Positions 1 through 8,241 of a stretch of 34,273 nucleotides of DNA are shown piece by piece. The stretch comes from an uncultured bacterium. Its GTDB lineage: Bacteria; Bacillota; Clostridia; Oscillospirales; Ruminococcaceae. Each line of letters starts with the position of its first letter. The first letter of the stretch is position 1. The stretch lies in NCBI GenBank assembly GCA_905215595.1, contig CAJMQZ010000007.1:1-34273 (forward strand). The letters run 5' to 3'. The notes beneath the pieces were generated by a model, which saw only the letters and a program-made list of their open reading frames with translations, ran no database searches and had not been told where the DNA came from. A program made the position numbers and the translations under genes.

Positions 1-13
1 AGCCGTTTTTATT

Positions 14-37
14 CCACCAGCTTAGCTGGTGGTTTTT
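14..37 (+). terminator. Rho-independent terminator of an upstream gene
   Basis: A 7-bp stem (CCACCAG / CTGGTGG) with a short loop is followed directly by five T and then CTT. No gene that it serves lies inside the window, so it probably ends a plus-strand gene left of position 1. Confidence 0.75.
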
Positions 38-55
38 CTTCACTCAAGTTCTTAA

Positions 56-91
56 TAAAAAGGCCGCTGCACAGGAAACTGTACAACGGCC
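56..91 (-). terminator. Terminator of the tRNA-Gln gene
   Basis: Read on the minus strand, a 13-bp imperfect stem (GGCCGTTGTACAG / CTGTGCAGCGGCC) closes on a TTTC loop and is followed by a T5-A-TT tract. It begins seven bases after the tRNA 3' end, so it ends that transcript. Confidence 0.85.
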
Positions 92-97
92 TTCTTC

Positions 98-171
98 TGG
101 TTGCGCCAGCAGGAGTCGAACCTACGATGGGGGAGTCAAAGTCCCCTGCCTTACCGCTTGGCGATGGCGCA
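98..171 (-). tRNA. tRNA-Gln (anticodon TTG)
   Basis: The minus strand folds as a complete cloverleaf of 74 nt with an encoded CCA end. The acceptor stem is TGCGCCA / TGGCGCA, the anticodon stem GGGGA / TCCCC carries loop CTTTGAC with anticodon TTG, and the T-arm has the TTCGACT loop. It reads glutamine CAA and, by wobble, CAG codons. It stands alone with its own promoter and terminator. Confidence 0.95.
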
Positions 172-182
172 TCATGCAAGAT

Positions 183-211
183 AGTATAGCATATTTTCCG
201 CTGTTCCACAA
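183..211 (-). promoter_or_regulatory. Promoter of tRNA-Gln
   Basis: On the minus strand a -35 element TTGTGG (206-211) and a -10 element TATACT (183-188) are separated by 17 bp. TG one base before the -10 makes it an extended -10 promoter. Transcription would begin about 5 nt before the tRNA. Confidence 0.8.
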
Positions 212-464
212 GAGGTGCGCCGCGTTTTTGCAGCTTTTTTCTGTGCGCCACCCGCTGGGTTTGGGTCGGTTTTCAGGCTTTGCGGCAGGGGTTTTGCGTT
301 TTCCATATCCTTCCATGTTTTTACGAAAGGTAAGTTTTGCGGGATGCGTTTTTCATAAAACACAGTCCGCAGGGGTATAAAATTCATCTTGCAAAGGTGA
401 AATTTATTTTTTTCTTGATTTTTCTTATTATTTTCTCAAAAGACTGTATTTTTTGTTGCGCTTC

Positions 465-473
465 TGGTACACT
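465..473 (+). promoter_or_regulatory. Extended -10 promoter for the InlB-repeat gene
   Basis: TGGTACACT gives a TG-n extended -10 with hexamer TACACT (468-473). The -35 is poor (CTGTAT at 444-449). An AT-rich tract lies upstream. Predicted start near 480 leaves a leader of about 90 nt. Confidence 0.5.
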
Positions 474-509
474 GAATGTGATAAAAATATGTTGAAGAAA
501 CTTCTCCTG

Positions 510-530
510 CGTCCGGGCTATGCCCGGACG
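510..530 (+). repeat. Perfect 9-bp hairpin in the 5' leader
   Basis: CGTCCGGGC and GCCCGGACG flank the triloop TAT. There is no T-tract after it, so it is not an intrinsic terminator. It sits 41 bp before the start codon of the InlB-repeat gene and could affect mRNA stability or translation. Confidence 0.6.
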
Positions 531-571
531 GGGCAGTGTCTCCATCTTTGTGAAGGAAAGCGAGGGATCTC

Positions 572-1027
572 ATGAAAAAATTCCTGAAAACGCTGGTGGT
601 CGGGCTTTGCCTGTTCACGCTGCTGTGCTGCGCGCTGCCGGCTGCATTTGCTGCCGACAAAACTTCAGGGAGCAAAAAGGAAGAGAACGTGTACGCCATT
701 GGTATGGATGCCCAAGGCGGCATCTGCTCTACTGTGGTCACCTACACGAACCTGTCCGGCAAGCTGGAGAGCACGCCCGAGCAGCCTACCATGACGGGCT
801 ACACCTTTGACGGCTGGTACACCGAGCCGGTGGGCGGCAGCAAAGTGACCACCTCCACCGTGTTCACCTCCGATGCTACCATCTACGCTCACTGGACTGC
901 CAAGGCCGGCACCACTGTGCCGCAGCCCACCACCCCGTCTGCCGCCACCCAGTGGCAGAAGTATGTAGGGCCTGCACTTGTAGCCGGTGCCCTGCTTACT
1001 ACCCTGCTGGTCTCCACCATGTTCTGA
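572..1027 (+). CDS. Secreted InlB B-repeat (Flg_new) small surface protein
   Basis: A 151-residue exported protein. Residues 1-28 form a signal peptide (MKKF, hydrophobic core, AFA cleavage site). Residues about 65-109 match the Listeria-Bacteroides B-repeat, with the typical GYTFDGWY and a closing YAHW; this beta-grasp-like unit is common in surface adhesins. A Thr/Pro linker (about 112-125) leads to a C-terminal hydrophobic segment (about 130-151) that ends at the last residue with no LPXTG and no basic tail, so it may act as a membrane anchor. The start is chosen by AGGGA upstream and by the signal peptide. The next gene follows after 46 bp with a nearly identical ribosome site. The family is recognised, but the specific function is unknown. 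Confidence 0.8.
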   Translation: MKKFLKTLVVGLCLFTLLCCALPAAFAADKTSGSKKEENVYAIGMDAQGGICSTVVTYTNLSGKLESTPEQPTMTGYTFDGWYTEPVGGSKVTTSTVFTSDATIYAHWTAKAGTTVPQPTTPSAATQWQKYVGPALVAGALLTTLLVSTMF

Positions 1028-1073
1028 ACACCGCTGTAAACGCAATGATACCATTGAAGAAAGGGATCTTACT

Positions 1074-1307
1074 ATGACTACTTCTACCATGAAAATGCCC
1101 GCCAGCTATTCCGCCATTGAGGCCGAGGAGATGACCTATCTGGACGGCGGTGCCAACAACGCTTATCAGGCCTTCCTGGACGTTGGCAAGGTGTTCAACT
1201 ACATCGCCCGCATCTTCTCCGGTGCAAGCTCCATCATCAACAACGTCAACGTCATCTACCAGTCCTTTGTATCGCTGAACAGCCTGCTGGGCAGCTTCGG
1301 CAAGTAA
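1074..1307 (+). CDS. Putative double-glycine leader peptide (class II bacteriocin-like)
   Basis: A 77-residue protein. An in-frame ATG exists upstream, but AAAGGGAT lies 7-8 nt before 1074, so this start is preferred. Residues 1-26 look like a GG leader: polar and acidic, with the sequence EAEEMTYLDGG just before the presumed cut after G26. The 51-residue core (from ANNAYQ) is Cys-free, rich in Ser, Asn, Gly and aliphatic residues, and ends GSFGK, like an unmodified class II peptide. Such leaders are normally removed by a C39 peptidase-ABC exporter; none is encoded in this window. The gene follows the InlB-repeat gene and is closed by a strong terminator. Bacteriocin, signalling peptide or secreted structural peptide are all possible; no activity can be read from sequence. 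Confidence 0.65.
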   Translation: MTTSTMKMPASYSAIEAEEMTYLDGGANNAYQAFLDVGKVFNYIARIFSGASSIINNVNVIYQSFVSLNSLLGSFGK

Positions 1308-1330
1308 AAGGGTCACCCCAAAGTCTGGAT

Positions 1331-1373
1331 ACGGGAGCCGCACTTTTTACGAAAAAGTGCGGCTCCCGTTTTT
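1331..1373 (+). terminator. Strong terminator after the GG-peptide gene
   Basis: Perfect 18-bp arms (1331-1348 and 1352-1369) with a 3-nt loop, followed by a T run ending at 1373. It separates the two small genes from the pilus operon. Confidence 0.92.
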
Positions 1374-1712
1374 CGCAGGCACAGCAATTCAGTGTATTAC
1401 TGCGCAGAACTTCACGCTCATGAATTATGAAGGGAAATTTTAACAACTCTGCAGTATATTACCTTATTTTTGGGTGTTTTGCACACAAAGCAGAACAATT
1501 TGCGATATTTTTTTGGGCTTTACCTCTTGATTTTGTGTCTGATTTGTTATATTGTTGTTACAGGGAATGTGCTACAATAGGGTAGTTTATAAAAGACCTC
1601 TCTGGTCGCGCAAATCGCGCGGCGGCAAGCGATTTTTCAGGCATTTTCTTTAAGTTTTTTCGGTATTTCCGAAAGAAATTTCGTTATCTTACATTTGGGA
1701 GTTTGTACGTAA
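1374..1712 (+). other. Intergenic promoter region and leader of the pilus operon
   Basis: 1374-1569 is AT-rich and holds no credible gene. After the promoter near 1570 a leader of about 125 nt contains two small stems (GACC-TCTCT-GGTC near 1594-1606 and TTTCGG-TATTT-CCGAAA at 1658-1674). Neither has a terminator T-tract. No known riboswitch class was recognised. Confidence 0.5.
1570..1578 (+). promoter_or_regulatory. Extended -10 promoter of the pilus operon
   Basis: TGCTACAAT provides an extended -10 with hexamer TACAAT (1573-1578). No good -35 is found at 16-18 bp, only TTG-rich sequence, as expected for a TG-dependent promoter. It is the only clear promoter before the pilus gene cluster. 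Confidence 0.6.
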
Positions 1713-2252
1713 ATGGCAGATCGTGAACTGCGGCGGATGCACCGCGCTGAACTGATAGAGATCATCTATGCGCTGAAACAGAGCGAGGACCAGCTCAAGG
1801 CGCAGAACGCCGCGCTCACCGCGCAGCTGCAGGACCGGCAGCTCCGGCTGGAAAGCGCCGGTTCCATCGCGCAGGCCGCGCTGGAGCTGAACAACGTGTT
1901 CGCCGCCGCGCAGGCCGCCGCCGATGACTATCTGCATTCGGTACAGGCCAGCCTTGCGGATACCAACGCCACCGCCGCCAACACCCTTTCGCAGGCGCGC
2001 AGCGAGGCCAAACGCATTCTGGAACAGGCACAGGCAGACGCCGACAACCTGAAAGCGCAGGCGCAGCAGGAATGCGACGCCATGACCGCTGACGCCGCGC
2101 AAAAGCGTACCCAGACCGAGGCCGACTGCAAGGCCATGGTAGAGCGCGCCGAGCAGGAGGTGCAGCAGCGCTGGCAGGCATTTGACCGCAAGGCTAACGA
2201 GCTGCTGGACCAGTACCGCAGCACCGACGGCCTGCCTTCGGAGGAAACATGA
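1713..2252 (+). CDS. Ala/Gln-rich coiled-coil protein at head of pilus operon
   Basis: 179 residues with no signal peptide and no membrane segment, so probably cytoplasmic. Residues about 15-45 and 80-165 are strongly heptad-like and rich in Ala, Gln, Glu and Lys; the central run around SEAKRILEQAQADADNL resembles the coiled coils of DivIVA-type or ATP-synthase b-type proteins. It starts the pilus operon and its stop overlaps the signal peptidase start by ATGA, implying coupled translation. The ribosome site (GGGAG) is about 11 nt from the ATG, which is long. No family could be named with confidence; a scaffold that positions the secretion or pilus-assembly machinery is a guess from context. 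Confidence 0.8.
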   Translation: MADRELRRMHRAELIEIIYALKQSEDQLKAQNAALTAQLQDRQLRLESAGSIAQAALELNNVFAAAQAAADDYLHSVQASLADTNATAANTLSQARSEAKRILEQAQADADNLKAQAQQECDAMTADAAQKRTQTEADCKAMVERAEQEVQQRWQAFDRKANELLDQYRSTDGLPSEET

Positions 2253-2839
2253 AAAAACGCGATATCCGGTTCGCTTCCATTCCTTCCACCGAGGAAGTGG
2301 CCGCAGAACGTGAGCGTCTTGCGTACCAGAGCCGCTACCAGCGGGTGCTGCGCAGTACGATCTATATTCTGGTGGTGGTAGCCGCAGTAGCTGTGCTGCT
2401 GGCTACGCTGTTTCTGCCGGTGCTTCAGGTCTCCGGCGACAGCATGAACCCTACGTTAAATGATAAGGACATTATCCTGCTGGTAAAATCCAACCACATT
2501 GAAAACGGTGAGTTATGCGGGTTTTACTGGCAGAACAAGCTGCTGCTCAAGCGCATCATCGGGCAGCCCGGTGATGTGATCGATATGGACGTGAACGGCG
2601 TGGTCTCGGTAAACGGCGTGGCGCTGGACGAACCTTATGTGGACGTGCTGACCGTGGGCGAATGCGACATCCGGTTCCCCTATCAGGTGCCGGAAAACCG
2701 CTACTTCGTGCTGGGCGACCACCGCTCCACCTCCATCGACAGCCGCAGCAGCGTGATAGGCTGCGTTGAAAAAAGCCAGATCGTTGGCAGGGTTTTCCTG
2801 AGGATATGGCCCTTGTCCAGCTTCTCGTTGATCCATTGA
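2249..2839 (+). CDS. Signal peptidase I, pilus-locus type
   Basis: A 196-residue S26 family signal peptidase that would cleave Sec signal peptides at the outer membrane face. One membrane anchor is at about 37-59. Box B holds the nucleophile Ser65 in SGDSMNPTL, the general base Lys101 lies in LLLKRIIGQPGD, and box E is GDHRSTSIDSR (156-166). All catalytic elements are present, unlike the inactive SipA-type proteins of some streptococcal pilus loci. It overlaps the upstream gene (ATGA) and is followed after 22 bp by the giant adhesin. The position suggests it serves export of the pilus subunits; it may also be a second general signal peptidase. lepB/sip naming is left open. Confidence 0.93.
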   Translation: MKKRDIRFASIPSTEEVAAERERLAYQSRYQRVLRSTIYILVVVAAVAVLLATLFLPVLQVSGDSMNPTLNDKDIILLVKSNHIENGELCGFYWQNKLLLKRIIGQPGDVIDMDVNGVVSVNGVALDEPYVDVLTVGECDIRFPYQVPENRYFVLGDHRSTSIDSRSSVIGCVEKSQIVGRVFLRIWPLSSFSLIH

Positions 2840-2861
2840 CCCCGGGAGGAGGTATTCCGTT

Positions 2862-5800
2862 ATGAACGACATTCTTAGAACGTACATGGAGCGGTTCCGC
2901 GAGGACCGGCACACCCTGCGGCGCTACACAGCGTTTGTGCTGGCACTTGCCATGATCACCACCCTGTTCGTCAACTGGCAGCTGCATGGCGTGGGCATCT
3001 CGATGACCGCGCAGTACCAGTGCGGCGAGGAGGAGCACACCCACACGGCTGATTGCTACACCAAGGTGCTGACCTGCGGTTATAATGAAGGCGACCTTGA
3101 AAACGCAGCCGAAGTGGCCGCCGCCGAGGCCAGCCAGCCCACCGTTGAGGCTGAGCCAATGCCGCTGGCACTGGAGCCGCAGATCGAGTTTGTGCCCCAC
3201 GAGCACACCGAGGACTGCTACACCGAGGTGCAGACCCTGACCTGCATGGAGGAAGAGCACGTCCACGGTGACGACTGCTTTGACCCCGAGGACGGCAGCC
3301 TGATCTGCGACAAATTTGAGCATACCCACGACGAAAGCTGCTATACCACCGAGTACGAGCTGACCTGCGGACTGGAAGAGGGCGAGCTTGTGGAGCAGGT
3401 GGTGGAACCCACCCAGAGCGCCGAGCTGGCGGCTATGGCTGTGGCCGAGCCCGTGGCGCTGGCGCCTATGGTGGACACCGTGGAGCCCATCTACCACCAC
3501 CACACTGACGCCTGCTACGAGGAAGTGCTCACCTGCCCCCTGCCGGAGCACCACCACACCGTTGCCTGCCTGAGCGACACTTCTGCCGACCTTGAGACCC
3601 CCGAGGAGTGGCAGGCCGCCAACGCCGAGGCCGTGATGACCGGCAACTGGGCCGAGGATCTGGTCAGCGTGGCGCAGACCCAGCTGGGCTACGAGCAGAG
3701 CGAGAAAAACTTTGAGATCGACCCCGCGGACGGCGTGACCCTGCGCTACTACTCCCGCTACGGTCAGTCCTACGGCAACCCCTACGGCGAGTGGGACGTG
3801 ATGTTCCTCTCTTACTGCCTGAAGTACGCCGGTATCCCCCAGAGCGCTATCCCGCAGGAGGCCAGTGTGCTTGCCTTGCGCAGCTCCATGAGCGACATGG
3901 AATGGCTGCTGGACGGCGAGGACGGCAGCGCCGCCGATGTGGGCGACATCGTTATTTATAATAAGTACGTCACCCGCACCGTGGCTGTGGACAGCAGCGC
4001 CGACGGTGCAGCGGACGGTCTGGACGACCTGTTCAGCATGGACGCTGAGGGTGAGAACGGCATAGAACTTGAGGAATCCGGCGCTGCTGCGCTGGATACC
4101 GCCCCTGCCGTCGAGGACGCGACCACCCTCGATACCCCTGACCTCCCCGATATCCCCGACACCGTTGACCCGGACCAGCCCGCTGCAAATCCTGTGGACA
4201 GCTCTGACACCGCTGTGCCCAGCGTGGTTTCCTCCGCTGCCGAGCCGCAGACCACTACCGTGACTGACGCTCAGCCCGTGGAGACCGTGGGCATCGTGAG
4301 CGCAGTGGACGATGACACGCTGACCGTCATCTCCGGCGATGTGGACGGCAAGGTGGCTGAAGTTACCCTTTCCAGCGCTGAAGTTCTGGGCGTAGTGAGT
4401 GTTGCCGCCGCCCAGTACGCCGACACCTACGGCGGCCAGCTGCCCACCATCTCCGCCAGCCGTCCGAACCGCACGCCCACGATGACGGCGGGGAAAACGA
4501 CCTATCTTGACTACTTTGTGGAAACGCCCGAGGGTACGAATAAGGGCGGCATTACCGGTATCACCGTAAAGAAGGGTAGCCAGATCCTCGAGCCGGGAAC
4601 TTCTTCTATTGAGTTGATGGATGGCGATAAGCTTAGTCTGAACTACACCTTTAATATCCCTGAAAATGCCCTTAAGGATCATCTTACGCCAAAAACCCTG
4701 ACCTATAAGCTTCCTGACGGCATTGAATTGACCGAAAATAAAGACTTCAAGCTGATCAACCAAAGTGACGGGAATCAAGAAGTTGGTACTGGCGTAGTTG
4801 ATACGGATGGTGTTGTCCATCTTACTTTCTATAACGATTTTGATACTTCAAAGCCTTTTACCGGACACTTCGATTTTGAGGCAGAAGTTTCCACAGTCGG
4901 CTTTGAGGAAAGCTCTAAGATCCGCTTCCCGACCGGGCTGGATCTTCTTGTCAAGCTGCCGCGCGATCTTGCTATTGAAAAGAAGGGCGCTACCCCCGTT
5001 GTGGATAGTGACGGCACCTATATTGAATACACCGTCATCGTTTCCTCTAAGGATGGCTGGAGCGACCCAATTGAGATTCTGGACGAACTCCAAAACAACG
5101 ACACGATTGCGGGCGAATATGTAACCGACAGCTTTAAGCTGGTCAAAATCGATAAAGACAACCACGAGACCGAGATCGAGAATTACCAAAATCATGTTAC
5201 TGACAACAGCTTTCATATCGAAAATCTGGTCAAGCTTAACTCTGGTGAGAGTTATCGGCTGACCTATCGCGTCAAGATAATCAAAAACACTGCCGCAGGT
5301 GCTGGTTCCGTTGAATTCAAGAATAAAGCACGCTCCAACAAAAAGGATGATTGGAAGTGGTGGACGACTAGTTTTGAAGATCGTATCTGGAAAAACGGTT
5401 CTTACGATCCCGACACCAACACCATAACATGGACTGTGGGCGTCAAGAATCCTTACGGACAGAACCTGAAGGGTTCTAAGGTCGTAGACACGATCACTAC
5501 CGAGGGTGCTCTGATCAACGGCAGCATCAAGCTGGAACAAGTCCGCGACAAAGATGGCAACTGGTTCACCAAGAGTATTGGCGAGCCATTTGAGCCCAAC
5601 GCCGATAAAAAAGGCTTTACCTACACCTTTAATCAGGATGTCTACGGCATGGAGTATAAATTCACCTATGTAACGTCCGTGCCAGCCAGCACTGATGGCA
5701 AGCAGGTAACGGTGCATAATGACTCCACCATCACGATAGACGATAAGGATTACACAGCCGGAAAGGATGTTACGCCGTCCGACCGCAGCTGGAGCTTCAA

Positions 5801-8228
5801 CAAGTCTAAGGCGCAAAACAGTCTGACCTCCACCGATACGGAAAATCAGTACCGTGCGGACTGGCAGATTTCTTCCGATGTGCCCAATACCTGGACTGAG
5901 TATACCTTTGTTGACCAGATCAAAAAACCTACGTATGGCGAGCACTACGGTATTGCTTCGGAGCTGGATCAGGCGATCCGCGACAGCCTGACTTTTACAA
6001 ACGCAGACAACAAAACGCTTTCTGCTAAAGACGCCGGCATTACTGTTGAGATCGATTACTATGCCGAATTCTTCAGTGACGCGAGCCAAGCTCCCGATCA
6101 CTCAATTGATGCTACGAATAGCACCGACAAGGTACACACCTTTATCATCCGCCTGAAGAACAACGGTTCGTACAAAGGTACTTCCCCTGTCAAGCGCATG
6201 AACATCAGCAGCTATTATACGCACGTAGACACCACGGCTGTTAAGGCAGGTGCAGAATTCTATATCTATAATAATACCGCCAATTATTATTATAAAAAGA
6301 ACACAGATAAAACCGGTCTTACTAAGGGTGTATCCACAACCGATCTGGGTACTAACCCATTGTACGGTAGTCGCAATACGAACTACCAGCCTACTGCAAC
6401 CGGGGACTATAAGTCCGGCATGGAGGTATACTACGAGCTTGTTCTGGATGTCTCCAGCTTGAAGAAGTTTTCCCCGGACACGGACGGAAACTACACCGTT
6501 ACGGTAACCGATACTCTCCCCAACGGACTTACTTTTAAGGAAGGCAGTGCCAAGGGCTTCTTTGGCTGGAGTAATTGGTGCCAGCAGAATGGACATGGCA
6601 ATTTCACGTTCGATAATTCGAATAATTTTGAAGCCACCTGCATTGGTCAGAACGTTACTTTTAAGTTCAAAAACCTCGACGACGAGCGAGTCAAATATGA
6701 GCTTAATAAGGCTGAAGGCGACAGATTGACGCACCTCCTTGTCCGCTATGCGGCAACCGTTACGGACACCAAGTGGGAGAGCCCGAAAACCGTAACCGGA
6801 ACCTACACCAATAAGGCAGAGTGGGACGGCAAGCACGCCGATGCAACCATTACCTTAAACCGTAATCTTGAATACCTGACCAAGAGTGCAACGTATGAAG
6901 CGCTTGTAAATAAAAATGGCGAAGAAACCGGTCAGCTTGCGGTGCATTACAGTCTGGATATCAATCCCGCTTGCGCCGACCTGCTGAAGGGCGGCGACAC
7001 GGTAATTTTGACGGATACGCTGGCTGTGCAAGATAAGAATGTTACGGCGCATCTGGATATGGACAGCGTAAAGTTGTACGATTATCCATATAAAGATGGC
7101 AACCCGGCACTGCCTACTACAAGCTATGGCATGGTCTATAAGCGTACCACAGACAGCAGCACTGGTTATGACACCCATACCATGACGTTCACGCTGGACG
7201 ATGCTCGCGGTTATGTATTAAAGTACGATTATGTGCTGGATTCCAACGATAACGTGACGCTTTCGAATGTTGCAGAGCTTACAGGTGATCACCACGCAAA
7301 CAGCAACACGCAAGTTACCAAACTTGAAGCCAGCGGTTCCGTTTCTCGCAGTCAGTTCACACTGTATAAGGTTGACAGTCTGAATCCGTTGACGCGTTTG
7401 CAGGGTGCGGAGTTTACGCTCTCCTCCTACAACGGAACTGAATTCGCCGCCCATGACGGACAGTCCCTGCATAAAACGGATGTGAATGGCGAGATCGTTC
7501 TCCACCTTGGTGATAACGAGAAAGACGATTCCCACGGCGAGCACTTTAAAATCCTGCCCGATACGCTCTACAGACTCGTTGAGACCAATGCACCTGCTGG
7601 CTACAAAATCGGCACGGCTGATCCTGTGTATTTCATCTTTGCAGACGCAGACAGTAATGAAACCGCTGCTCATGCATGGGAAAATACTAATAAGCCTACT
7701 GATTTAGAGCAAAGCAAGGTTGTGATCTGCACCGGCGGTCAGCAAAAGAACTACACCGTGCAGAATACGCGTAAATGGTTGACGATCCAGAAGTTCTGGC
7801 AGGATAAGGACGGTAAGGCGATCTCTGATGCCCTCACTCCGAATACTGATGTCACGGTGAAGCTGTATCGTTATCCTGACGGTGGCAGCAAAGACAGTGC
7901 CCAATACGTAAACACCATTACCCTTAACCAGAAGAACAACTGGATCTATGTTTTCAAGGACGTGGAAGAAGGTTTCTTCTACTATATCGAGGAAGCTTCT
8001 ACCGGCGGCAAGTACGACGTGACCTACAGCGACAGCAACACAACCGGTGTGGAAAACGGCGGTCTGCTTACGCTGACCAACAAGGAGATCGTTGGCTACG
8101 AGCTTCCCTCTACTGGCGGCACCGGTACACTCCCGTACACAGCCGTGGGCGGCACAATGATGCTGTCTGCGCTGGCATATAGTTTTATCCACCGCAAGCG
8201 CAGACGCGAAGGGAGGGCAGATGATTAA
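2862..8228 (+). CDS. Giant LPXTG pilus tip adhesin (SpaA/Cna-B type)
   Basis: 1788 residues. Residues 1-50 hold an Arg-rich segment and a long hydrophobic export helix. Residues 54-236 carry five full and one partial Cys/His modules of the form HxH-x(3)-C-Y...L-x-C (C65/C72, C119/C128, C139/C149, C160/C169, C218/C225, C236). Residues about 263-513 look like a split CHAP-type domain: at 305-324 the usual W-C of the active site is W311-D312, and the usual His before VGIV is Thr475; an acidic Pro-rich insert (about 371-472) separates the halves. Residues 540-1490 are beta-sandwich repeats typical of isopeptide-bonded adhesins. A SpaA-like domain begins near 1499 with the E-box VETNAPAGY near 1572, and a Cna-B domain near 1639. 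The C-terminus has LPSTG (1748-1752), a hydrophobic helix and RKRRR. It would be linked to the pilus by the sortase. GGAGG upstream supports the start. Codon use changes near 4480. Confidence 0.92.
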   Translation: MNDILRTYMERFREDRHTLRRYTAFVLALAMITTLFVNWQLHGVGISMTAQYQCGEEEHTHTADCYTKVLTCGYNEGDLENAAEVAAAEASQPTVEAEPMPLALEPQIEFVPHEHTEDCYTEVQTLTCMEEEHVHGDDCFDPEDGSLICDKFEHTHDESCYTTEYELTCGLEEGELVEQVVEPTQSAELAAMAVAEPVALAPMVDTVEPIYHHHTDACYEEVLTCPLPEHHHTVACLSDTSADLETPEEWQAANAEAVMTGNWAEDLVSVAQTQLGYEQSEKNFEIDPADGVTLRYYSRYGQSYGNPYGEWDVMFLSYCLKYAGIPQSAIPQEASVLALRSSMSDMEWLLDGEDGSAADVGDIVIYNKYVTRTVAVDSSADGAADGLDDLFSMDAEGENGIELEESGAAALDTAPAVEDATTLDTPDLPDIPDTVDPDQPAANPVDSSDTAVPSVVSSAAEPQTTTVTDAQPVETVGIVSAVDDDTLTVISGDVDGKVAEVTLSSAEVLGVVSVAAAQYADTYGGQLPTISASRPNRTPTMTAGKTTYLDYFVETPEGTNKGGITGITVKKGSQILEPGTSSIELMDGDKLSLNYTFNIPENALKDHLTPKTLTYKLPDGIELTENKDFKLINQSDGNQEVGTGVVDTDGVVHLTFYNDFDTSKPFTGHFDFEAEVSTVGFEESSKIRFPTGLDLLVKLPRDLAIEKKGATPVVDSDGTYIEYTVIVSSKDGWSDPIEILDELQNNDTIAGEYVTDSFKLVKIDKDNHETEIENYQNHVTDNSFHIENLVKLNSGESYRLTYRVKIIKNTAAGAGSVEFKNKARSNKKDDWKWWTTSFEDRIWKNGSYDPDTNTITWTVGVKNPYGQNLKGSKVVDTITTEGALINGSIKLEQVRDKDGNWFTKSIGEPFEPNADKKGFTYTFNQDVYGMEYKFTYVTSVPASTDGKQVTVHNDSTITIDDKDYTAGKDVTPSDRSWSFNKSKAQNSLTSTDTENQYRADWQISSDVPNTWTEYTFVDQIKKPTYGEHYGIASELDQAIRDSLTFTNADNKTLSAKDAGITVEIDYYAEFFSDASQAPDHSIDATNSTDKVHTFIIRLKNNGSYKGTSPVKRMNISSYYTHVDTTAVKAGAEFYIYNNTANYYYKKNTDKTGLTKGVSTTDLGTNPLYGSRNTNYQPTATGDYKSGMEVYYELVLDVSSLKKFSPDTDGNYTVTVTDTLPNGLTFKEGSAKGFFGWSNWCQQNGHGNFTFDNSNNFEATCIGQNVTFKFKNLDDERVKYELNKAEGDRLTHLLVRYAATVTDTKWESPKTVTGTYTNKAEWDGKHADATITLNRNLEYLTKSATYEALVNKNGEETGQLAVHYSLDINPACADLLKGGDTVILTDTLAVQDKNVTAHLDMDSVKLYDYPYKDGNPALPTTSYGMVYKRTTDSSTGYDTHTMTFTLDDARGYVLKYDYVLDSNDNVTLSNVAELTGDHHANSNTQVTKLEASGSVSRSQFTLYKVDSLNPLTRLQGAEFTLSSYNGTEFAAHDGQSLHKTDVNGEIVLHLGDNEKDDSHGEHFKILPDTLYRLVETNAPAGYKIGTADPVYFIFADADSNETAAHAWENTNKPTDLEQSKVVICTGGQQKNYTVQNTRKWLTIQKFWQDKDGKAISDALTPNTDVTVKLYRYPDGGSKDSAQYVNTITLNQKNNWIYVFKDVEEGFFYYIEEASTGGKYDVTYSDSNTTGVENGGLLTLTNKEIVGYELPSTGGTGTLPYTAVGGTMMLSALAYSFIHRKRRREGRADD
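3036..3569 (+). repeat. Cys/His module repeats inside the adhesin
   Basis: Six degenerate coding repeats give a pattern of two or three His, an acidic spacer, Cys-Tyr, and a second Cys 7-10 residues later. Spacing between modules varies, with two Glu/Ala/Pro-rich linkers (residues about 75-112 and 171-210). The region has 12 Cys including C54, enough for disulphides or metal sites; neither can be decided from sequence. Confidence 0.75.
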
Positions 8229-8241
8229 ATTGCACTTCCCT

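Larger units (their letters stand above)
212..571. other. Intergenic region with leader of the InlB-repeat gene
   Basis: About 360 bp lie between the tRNA promoter and the first protein gene. The stretch 212-440 shows no convincing gene; short open frames here lack ribosome sites and overlap each other. From about 380 the sequence is AT-rich and leads into an extended -10 promoter and a leader with one strong hairpin. Confidence 0.6.

Noticed and set aside
987..1073. N-terminal extension of the GG-leader peptide
   Set aside because: The upstream ATG lies inside the previous gene and lacks a ribosome site, and the extension would destroy the leader-peptide form.
2556..4820. Long open frame (754 codons) on the minus strand opposite the adhesin
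   Set aside because: It has no ribosome site or protein-family features and mirrors the codon bias of the GC-rich adhesin region, so it is an antisense artefact.
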